Source: CAYLGY01 sp964383325 (GTDB lineage Bacteria; Pseudomonadota; Alphaproteobacteria; Rhizobiales; Rhizobiaceae). Taken from it: a stretch of 11,882 nucleotides of DNA. The stretch lies in NCBI GenBank assembly GCA_964383325.1, contig CAYLGY010000080.1, forward strand, positions 1 through 11,882, in the 5' to 3' direction. Within the stretch, counting starts at the first letter, position 1. Each line of letters starts with the position of its first letter. The position numbers and the translations under genes were made by a program. Shown one piece after another: positions 6,828-11,882 of this stretch. A model generated the notes under the pieces. That model did no database searches. It was not told the origin of the DNA and saw only the letters and a program-made list of their open reading frames with translations.

Positions 6828-7640
6828 ATGACTACGAAGAAGAAGATTGTCGCGACCAGCATCAAGGACGGGGTGATGACGATTACCCTGAACAATCCGG
6901 AGATGCTGAACCGCTTCACCTTTGACATGTTCGAGCAGTTCGGCGCTGCGCTCAATGAAGCCAAGGACGATTCGGTTCACGCCGTGATCATCAATGGCGA
7001 GGGTCGGTTGTTCTGCGCCGGACTGGACATCAACATCTTCAAATATCTGAAGGAAGCCGGCCTGCACAGCCCGAAGGTGCGCGATTTCATGCGCATGGCG
7101 CAGGACGTATTCGTCGAGCGGATCGAGAATCTCGAAAAGCCCGTGATCGCGACCATTCATAATGTCTGCTTCGGCGGAGGGTTCGAAATTGCAATGGCCT
7201 GCGATATCCGCATCGTCACCGCCGACGTCAGGATGGCCTGTCCGGAAGTGAAACTCGGCGTCATTCCGGAAGCTGGCGGCTGCCACCGGCTGGCGCGGCT
7301 GATCGGACTCGGCCGCACCAAGGAAATCATCATGACCGGACGCGAGGTCGGCGCCGAGGAGGCCGAACGCATCGGCCTCGTCAACAAGGTCGTGGCGACC
7401 AGAGAGGATCTTGCCGCTGCGGCGCTGGAATATGTCGACATGTTCGCGAAATGCGGCCCCCTGGCTGTCGGCCTTGCCAAGAAGACGATCGACGCAGCCT
7501 TCGGCCTGGAGCCGAAGGCCGGGCTCGAGCTCGAATATCTCGTCGGCAATGTCCTGTATGCCACCGCGGAAGCGGAGGAAGGCTACCGGTCATTCATGGA
7601 AAAGCGCAAGCCGAACTATCGCGGCCTGTCAGCCCGGTAA
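6828..7640 (+). CDS. Enoyl-CoA hydratase/isomerase (crotonase) family protein
   Basis: 270-residue cytoplasmic crotonase-fold enzyme, the usual length for bacterial hydratases. The oxyanion-hole segments are GRLFCAGLDI (59-68) and VCFGGGFEIAMACDIRI (113-129). Both catalytic acids of enoyl-CoA hydratase are present: E120 (rat Glu144) and E140 (rat Glu164, in the CPEVKLG segment). Glu148 sits at the position of the third acid (Asp204) of rat dienoyl-CoA isomerase, where hydratases usually have Gly in IPGAGG, so hydratase, isomerase or both activities are possible. The likely role is to process the CoA thioester made by the adjacent ligase. It differs clearly from the crotonase at the operon start, so the two should catalyse different steps. 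The ATG is preceded by AAAGGA with a 6-nt spacer, and the ligase start follows 7 nt after its stop. Confidence 0.94.
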   Translation: MTTKKKIVATSIKDGVMTITLNNPEMLNRFTFDMFEQFGAALNEAKDDSVHAVIINGEGRLFCAGLDINIFKYLKEAGLHSPKVRDFMRMAQDVFVERIENLEKPVIATIHNVCFGGGFEIAMACDIRIVTADVRMACPEVKLGVIPEAGGCHRLARLIGLGRTKEIIMTGREVGAEEAERIGLVNKVVATREDLAAAALEYVDMFAKCGPLAVGLAKKTIDAAFGLEPKAGLELEYLVGNVLYATAEAEEGYRSFMEKRKPNYRGLSAR

Positions 7641-7647
7641 CACAGTC

Positions 7648-8976
7648 ATGAGCGGCCCATACCTCCACCGGGACATCGAAACGATGTCCCCCTCCAGCCT
7701 CAAGGAGTTGCAGCTTGACAAGCTGAACAGGCAGCTGGCCAGGCTGTACGACAAGAGCGCATTCTACAATGAGCTGTATTCGTCCGCCGGAGTGGATCCG
7801 GGCAAGCTCAGACTGAATTCCCTTGAGGACCTGCAGCATTTTCCTTTCGTCACCAAGCAGGCCATTCGTGACGAACAGGCGAGCCATCCCTTCTTCGGGC
7901 GCATCTCCACGGTCCCGCAAAGCGATTGCTGTGTCACCCATTCCAGTTCCGGCACTACGGGTCGCGCCTATCACGGACTCTGGAGCCGGAACGATCATGA
8001 ATATGTAATCGAGGTCATTACCCGCTGCCTGTGGACCATGGGGCTTCGACCGGGTGACGTCGTGCAGAATGCCTTTGCGTACGGGCTGTTCGTTGCCGGC
8101 CTGTTCGTTCATCACGCCTGCATGAGGCTGGGCTGCCTGGTCGTCCCGGTGGGTGCGACAGCAACCGAAAAGCAGCTCGACTATCTGACCAACCTGAAAT
8201 CCGACGTCCTGGTCTCGACGCCTTCCTTCGCCACCTACCTCACCGAGCGGCTCAGCGAGGCGGGCCTCGATTCGAGCGCCCTCAAGCTTCGTCTCGGCTG
8301 CTTTGGCGGCGAGCCGGGCGCGGCAGTTCCGGCGACACGAAACCTGATCGAAAGCCGGCTCAACCTGAAGTGTCGGGATTTCTACGGCCTTGCCGAAATC
8401 TGCCCCGGCATGGCCGGCGAGTGCGAGCAACAGAATGGCACGCATTTCTGCGAGGATCATCTGATCATCGAAGTCGTCGATCCGCAGACGAAAGCCCCTG
8501 TTGAGGAAGGCGAGATCGGCGTGGCGGTCTATACGGATCTCACCCGCGAGGCGACGCCGCTCGTGCGATACTGGACGAACGATCTGGTCCGCATCAGCCG
8601 GGAACCCTGCAAATGCGGGCGGACGCATGCGCGGATGGTCGGCGGAATTCTTGGCCGCGCAGACGACCAGATCAATCTGAAGGGGGCAAAATTCTATCCA
8701 ACGCAGATCGAGCAGATTGTCCGCTCCTTCGAGGAGCTGGGCTCGGAATTCCGCGTGGTGCTCGACCGCGACACGCAGCGTCAGCTCGATTTTGGCGTCA
8801 TCCAGGTCGAACTGGTCGCAGCTGTGGAGCAGGAACCGCTACGCCAACGGCTGATGCACAGCCTGCGCGAAGCAACGCAATGCCGGCTCGAAGTCGAATT
8901 TCTCGGTTCCGGAGAATTCCCACGCAGCGAAACCAAGACGAAACGGGTGATCGACAAACGCCCAAACAGAAACTGA
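7648..8976 (+). CDS. Phenylacetate-CoA ligase (PaaK)-like acyl/aryl-CoA synthetase
   Basis: 442-residue adenylate-forming enzyme, close to the 437 residues of E. coli PaaK, predicted to turn a carboxylic acid into its CoA thioester via an acyl-AMP. Visible motifs in order: the phosphate loop HSSSGTTGRAYHG (98-110); FGGEPG (219-224, PaaK-type FGAEP); YGLAE (246-250); the ATP-ribose Asp in YWTNDLVRI (308-316, D312); a PCKCGRTHARM cysteine motif (320-330) found in many PaaK relatives; the hinge GRADDQ (337-342); and a C-terminal lysine near 430-433 (TKTKRV) expected to catalyse adenylation. The acid substrate may be aromatic (phenylacetate, benzoate or anthranilate types) or not; the sequence does not settle it. 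ATG 7648 follows the previous stop by 7 nt with no clear ribosome site, so coupling is likely; ATG 7684 is a less likely alternative. In-frame codons further upstream only shadow the crotonase gene. Confidence 0.9.
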   Translation: MSGPYLHRDIETMSPSSLKELQLDKLNRQLARLYDKSAFYNELYSSAGVDPGKLRLNSLEDLQHFPFVTKQAIRDEQASHPFFGRISTVPQSDCCVTHSSSGTTGRAYHGLWSRNDHEYVIEVITRCLWTMGLRPGDVVQNAFAYGLFVAGLFVHHACMRLGCLVVPVGATATEKQLDYLTNLKSDVLVSTPSFATYLTERLSEAGLDSSALKLRLGCFGGEPGAAVPATRNLIESRLNLKCRDFYGLAEICPGMAGECEQQNGTHFCEDHLIIEVVDPQTKAPVEEGEIGVAVYTDLTREATPLVRYWTNDLVRISREPCKCGRTHARMVGGILGRADDQINLKGAKFYPTQIEQIVRSFEELGSEFRVVLDRDTQRQLDFGVIQVELVAAVEQEPLRQRLMHSLREATQCRLEVEFLGSGEFPRSETKTKRVIDKRPNRN

Positions 8977-9063
8977 AGCTGGTGCCGATGCCATTACATG
9001 AATGGCGCGTAACAGCCTCGCAACCATGAAACGTATCGGCTAGGGCCTTGCAAGGATAGATGC

Positions 9064-10515
9064 ATGCACAAGGGTTACAGATCTGACGCCGCGTCGAAGG
9101 ATGAAATTGCCCGATCGTCAGCGGCAACGCTCCGGACGCAGATCGGCCGGCGCGAATTGTCGCCGGTGGAAATCGTGAATGCATTGATTCCGCGCGTCAA
9201 GGAGATTGACCGCGAGCTGCATGCCTTTTGCGATTTTGACGAGGAGCAGATTCGCGCCGACGCCGAACGGGCCGAAAAGGCAGCGCTTGGTGGCGAGCCA
9301 TTGCCGCCGCTCCATGGCGTGCCTGTTGCGGTAAAGGATTTCATTGTCACCAAGGGCATACGGACGACGCGCGGCTCGGATTTCTTCCGCGATGACATTC
9401 CCACCTTCGACGCGCCGGTCATCGAGCGGCTGCGCAAGTCAGGCGCAATCCTCTTCGGAAAGACCAATACGTCCGAATTCGGCTGGAAAGGCGCTGGCTC
9501 GAACCGCGTATTCGAGGAAACGCGCAATCCTTGGAATCTCGACCGCACCCCAGGCGGGTCGAGCGCCGGTTCCGCCGCAGCCCTGGCTGCCGGCTTATGC
9601 CCGCTGGCGCTCGGCACCGATGGCGGCGGCTCGGTCCGGATGCCGGCTTCCTTCTGCAACCTGTTCGGCTTCAAGCCCTCGCTGGGGCGCTGGCCGCTAT
9701 ACCCGCCATCGCCCGTAGGCCCGCTCAGCCATGTCGGGCCGATGTCGCGCACGGTCGAGGATGCTGCCATCCTTTATCGGGCCATTTCCGGCTGGGATGG
9801 GCGGGATATCTTCTCGCTTCCCGACGATGACTGCCAGGAAGCGACCGTCCGGCCAATGGAGAATCTGCGCATTGGCTGGACCCCGGATCTGGGCTTCATG
9901 CCGGTCGATCCGGAAGTGAAGGCGATCTGCGAAAAAGCAGTGCGTCAGTTCGAGAAGGCGCGGTGCGAAATCATACCGCTCGATCTGCACATCGACGATC
10001 TGCGCGATACGCTCGAAATCCTGTTCGCAACGGGCATTGGCGGCTCCGTGCGCCAGTTTCCGGACTGGGAAAAGAGGCTCGATCCGGGCCTTGCCGCCCT
10101 GGTCGAGAAGGGCGCCTCCTTCACGCCGTTCCAGGTTGCGGAAGCCAATACCCATCGCGCCAGGCTCTGGAACCAGATCTCCGCTGCAATGCAGGGCATC
10201 GACATTCTCGTATTGCCAACCGTACCGGTGAAGCCATTTCCCGTCGGGCTGGATGGTCCCGCAGATGTTGCCGGAGAGGATCTCGGCCCGGTACGCTGGT
10301 TCGCATTGACGGCAGCCTTCAACATGACCGGTCAGCCGGCCGCATCCGTCCCGTGCGGCTTCGACAGCGAAGGCTTGCCTGTCGGCCTGCAGATCGTCGG
10401 CCCGCGCAACCAGGACTGGCTGGTTTTGCGCGCCGCAAAGACCTTCGAGGAAATCGCCCCCTGGATTCACAACTGGCCTGCCATCAGCGGCTTTGCCGGC
10501 AGCAATGGAGGATGA
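9064..10515 (+). CDS. Amidase-signature family amidase
   Basis: 483-residue cytoplasmic hydrolase, of normal length for the family, predicted to cleave a carboxamide to the acid and an amine or ammonia. The Ser-cisSer-Lys triad is complete: K91 (VPVAVKDF), S166 (PGGSSAGS) and nucleophile S190 (GTDGGGSVRMPA). The spacings of 75 and 24 residues are the same as in FAAH (K142, S217, S241). The Gly-Ser-rich signature ends with the expected FGFKPS segment. The start is supported by AAGGA (9052-9056) with a 7-nt spacer. No gatB or gatC neighbour is present and the context is catabolic, so a GatA tRNA amidotransferase subunit is unlikely. An 87-nt gap separates it from the ligase gene, and its stop is coupled to the RutC-like gene. 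Its natural amide is unknown; an enamide or ring-opened lactam product would fit the next gene. Confidence 0.93.
   Translation: MHKGYRSDAASKDEIARSSAATLRTQIGRRELSPVEIVNALIPRVKEIDRELHAFCDFDEEQIRADAERAEKAALGGEPLPPLHGVPVAVKDFIVTKGIRTTRGSDFFRDDIPTFDAPVIERLRKSGAILFGKTNTSEFGWKGAGSNRVFEETRNPWNLDRTPGGSSAGSAAALAAGLCPLALGTDGGGSVRMPASFCNLFGFKPSLGRWPLYPPSPVGPLSHVGPMSRTVEDAAILYRAISGWDGRDIFSLPDDDCQEATVRPMENLRIGWTPDLGFMPVDPEVKAICEKAVRQFEKARCEIIPLDLHIDDLRDTLEILFATGIGGSVRQFPDWEKRLDPGLAALVEKGASFTPFQVAEANTHRARLWNQISAAMQGIDILVLPTVPVKPFPVGLDGPADVAGEDLGPVRWFALTAAFNMTGQPAASVPCGFDSEGLPVGLQIVGPRNQDWLVLRAAKTFEEIAPWIHNWPAISGFAGSNGG
10507..10511 (+). promoter_or_regulatory. Ribosome binding site that decides the RidA/RutC-like start
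   Basis: GGAGG at 10507-10511 lies 6 nt before the ATG at 10518. An alternative in-frame ATG at 10512, which overlaps the amidase stop as ATGA, would leave no spacer at all, so 10518 is preferred. The site lies inside the last codons of the amidase gene, so translation of the two is probably coupled. Confidence 0.7.
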
Positions 10516-10517
10516 AC

Positions 10518-10907
10518 ATGAAACGAGGCCCCGTTACCCCCAGGCATGCGTCGCCCCCGCTCGCCCCCTATTCACCCGGCTATCTTGTGGGCAATATTCT
10601 CTATGTGGGCGGCACGCTTCCCATCGGCCCGAACGGAGAAACGGTCGCGCCCGGCGATGTGCGCGAGCAGACGCGCTTCGTGCTGGAGGCCATTCGCGCG
10701 GTGATCGAGGAAGCCGGCGGAACGATGAAGGACATCGCCTTCAACCAGATCTTCATCGCCGACCTTGCCGATTACGCGGCGATGAATGAAGTCTACAAGA
10801 CCTATTTCCCGGAAAATCCGCCGGCCCGCTACTGCATTCGGGCCGATCTGGTGAAGCCCGAATTCCTGGTCGAGATCGCCTCGACCGTCCATCTTGAACG
10901 TCCTTGA
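10518..10907 (+). CDS. RidA/YjgF family protein, RutC-like enamine/imine deaminase
   Basis: 129-residue cytoplasmic protein, presumably a trimer like its family, that hydrolyses enamine or imine intermediates to a carbonyl and ammonia. The conserved catalytic Arg is R104 in the motif PPARYCIRADLVKP (101-114), with E119 in the following EIAS. Against E. coli RutC as I recall it, long stretches match: the GTLP segment, QTRxVLExI, IExAGGTM, YAAMNxVY, PARYCI, LVKPxxLVEIAS. It is therefore nearer to RutC, the 3-aminoacrylate deaminase of the Rut pyrimidine pathway, than to housekeeping RidA. 2-Aminomuconate deaminases are also RidA relatives and cannot be excluded. The start at 10518 is fixed by GGAGG upstream. 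It directly follows the amidase, suggesting that the amidase releases an unstable enamine that this protein deaminates. Confidence 0.93.
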   Translation: MKRGPVTPRHASPPLAPYSPGYLVGNILYVGGTLPIGPNGETVAPGDVREQTRFVLEAIRAVIEEAGGTMKDIAFNQIFIADLADYAAMNEVYKTYFPENPPARYCIRADLVKPEFLVEIASTVHLERP

Positions 10908-10927
10908 ACAAGACAGGCAGGCAGATC

Positions 10928-11764
10928 ATGACAGAGAACAGGTCGGCGCTCGTTACGCCGGAATGGCTGATTGCCAACCGGGACAACCCGAAGGTCGTTC
11001 TGGTCGAGATCGATACCGACGATACGAGCGCCTACGAGCAGGGCCACATTCCCGGAGCGATCGGCTGGGCGTGGAAGCAGGTTCTCTGGAACGACACCAT
11101 GCGCGAATTTCCGCAACCGGAAGAATTCGCAAGGCGCATGGGTGAAAATGGAATCTCGAACGACAGCATCGTCGTGTTCTATGGCGACCCGATCGAATTC
11201 GGATTCTATGGCTGGTTCACGCTGAAATATTGCGGTCACGCGGATGTCCGCATGCTCGATGGCGGCAAGGCGCGCTGGCAGGCTGAAGGCCATTCGCTCG
11301 TGACCGACAAGATCGAGATCCGGCCAGCCACCTATATACCCGCCGAGCGCGATGAATCGATCCGCATTCTCAAGGATGAGGTGCTCAGTTCGCTGGGGCA
11401 GCCGGGAATCACGATCCTCGATAACCGTTCCGATGAGGAATATGAGGGCAAGACGAACAACTTGCCCGGCAAGCCGGATTTCGGTGCCGAGCGCTATGGG
11501 CATATCCCCGGCGCCGTCCATCTGAACTATGTGACCCTGCTGGATGAGACCGATTCGCTGCTTCCTCCGGACGAGCTGCGAAAGAAGTTCGAGGCAGCAG
11601 GGGCAACGCCCGACCGCGAGATCATCTGCTACTGCCGGCGCAGCCATCGGGCGGCACTCGTCGCTTTCGTGATGATCGAATTGCTGGGCTATCGGCGGGT
11701 GAGAAATTATGACGGTTCGTGGACCGAATGGGGAACCGCGGTCGGCGTGCCGATTGAACGATAG
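10928..11764 (+). CDS. Two-domain rhodanese-type sulfurtransferase
   Basis: 278-residue protein with tandem rhodanese domains, the architecture of thiosulfate and 3-mercaptopyruvate sulfurtransferases. The N-terminal domain (about 7-125) has YEQGHIPGA (36-44) but no catalytic Cys loop, as expected. The C-terminal domain (about 145-276) has ERYGHIPGAVHLNY (188-201), the active loop CRRSHR (236-241; presumed persulfide Cys236 in ICYC) and the family end motif NYDGSWTEWG (260-269). The loop resembles the CRIGER loop I recall from mycobacterial CysA-type thiosulfate sulfurtransferases, but with Ser in place of the usual Gly. The Arg-rich loop favours an anionic donor such as thiosulfate over mercaptopyruvate. 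ATG 10928 is preferred to an upstream TTG (10904) that overlaps the previous gene; AGG at 10919-10921 is a modest ribosome site. It is the last operon gene. Why a sulfurtransferase is included is unclear: cyanide detoxification, sulfur removal from a substrate and persulfide supply are all possible. Confidence 0.92.
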   Translation: MTENRSALVTPEWLIANRDNPKVVLVEIDTDDTSAYEQGHIPGAIGWAWKQVLWNDTMREFPQPEEFARRMGENGISNDSIVVFYGDPIEFGFYGWFTLKYCGHADVRMLDGGKARWQAEGHSLVTDKIEIRPATYIPAERDESIRILKDEVLSSLGQPGITILDNRSDEEYEGKTNNLPGKPDFGAERYGHIPGAVHLNYVTLLDETDSLLPPDELRKKFEAAGATPDREIICYCRRSHRAALVAFVMIELLGYRRVRNYDGSWTEWGTAVGVPIER

Positions 11765-11838
11765 ATTGGAAGGTAGGTCGTGACGGCGTGCGGCTGAGGC
11801 GGCATCACGCGCCTATGCTTGCCTGACCGAGCTCCTGT

Positions 11839-11863
11839 CCGGAAAGCGGGAACCACTTTCCGG
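11839..11863. repeat. Rhizobial-type extragenic palindrome at the operon end
   Basis: CCGGAAAG (11839-11846) and CTTTCCGG (11856-11863) form a perfect 8-bp stem around a 9-nt loop. The following GGGATCATG resembles a short extragenic palindrome that I recall being dispersed between genes in Rhizobiales. It lies 75 bp after the last stop codon, where it may also act as a transcript end structure. No long T-run follows, so strong intrinsic termination is not shown. Only one copy lies in the window, so repetition cannot be shown here. Confidence 0.5.
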
Positions 11864-11882
11864 GATCATGGCTCCCTTGCTG

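Noticed and set aside
7594..8628. Minus-strand open frame (344 codons) opposite the CoA ligase gene
   Set aside because: No domain is seen, and the ligase on the plus strand has all its motifs.
8984..9040. Small hairpin GCCATT/AATGGC (8990-9006) inside a wider GCCGAT/ATCGGC pair in the gap before the amidase gene
   Set aside because: There is no U-tract and the arms are short; this is likely chance, and not strong enough to claim a terminator or a regulatory site.
9064..10515. GatA subunit of Asp/Glu-tRNA amidotransferase as identity of the amidase
   Set aside because: There is no gatB or gatC nearby, and the gene sits within a catabolic operon coupled to a RutC-like deaminase.
10904..10927. 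TTG start giving an 8-residue longer sulfurtransferase
   Set aside because: It overlaps the RutC-like stop, has no ribosome site, and adds nothing conserved. ATG 10928 is sufficient.
1..11882. CRISPR arrays, tRNA or rRNA genes, insertion sequences
   Set aside because: No regularly spaced repeats, no cloverleaf or rRNA sequence and no transposase-like reading frame were seen.

Overview
The window looks like chromosomal or megaplasmid DNA of a Rhizobiales alphaproteobacterium (Rhizobium, Agrobacterium, Shinella or Ochrobactrum type). This rests on coding DNA with strong G/C preference at third codon positions, tightly overlapping ATGA gene junctions, and a palindrome at the right end ending in GGGATCATG that resembles repeats I recall as common between rhizobial genes. 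The genus is inferred, not proven.

Layout: positions 1-374 hold no gene I can support. A GntR/FCD regulator lies on the minus strand (375-1028). A 224-bp divergent intergenic region follows, carrying a striking 28-bp near-perfect palindrome (1150-1177), the best operator candidate. From 1253 to 11764 all genes are on the plus strand and look like one long operon: a crotonase-fold enzyme; a complete branched-chain-type (HAAT) ABC importer, with two permeases, two ATPases and a Tat-signal binding protein; a second crotonase; a PaaK-like acyl/aryl-CoA ligase; an amidase-signature hydrolase; a RidA/RutC-like enamine deaminase; and a two-domain rhodanese-type sulfurtransferase. Most gaps are between a 4-nt overlap and 38 nt. 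The exceptions are 120 nt before the binding protein and 87 nt before the amidase. The operon is followed by a short tail ending in the rhizobial-type palindrome.

Working model (inference): the importer takes up an organic acid or amide. The amidase cleaves an amide bond, the RutC-like protein hydrolyses a reactive enamine/imine to a carbonyl plus ammonia, the PaaK-like ligase activates the acid as its CoA thioester, and the two crotonases hydrate, isomerise or hydrolyse that thioester. The regulator probably senses the substrate or a CoA intermediate. No oxygenase, dehydrogenase or thiolase is present, so the pathway is partial or relies on enzymes encoded elsewhere. The substrate cannot be named from sequence. 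A nitrogen-containing compound is favoured by the amidase/RutC pair, and the sulfurtransferase hints at sulfur or cyanide chemistry. I do not recognise this gene combination as a named pathway. The points most worth checking are the active-site changes in the first crotonase and the sulfurtransferase, the RutC-like protein without RutA/RutB, and the operator palindrome.
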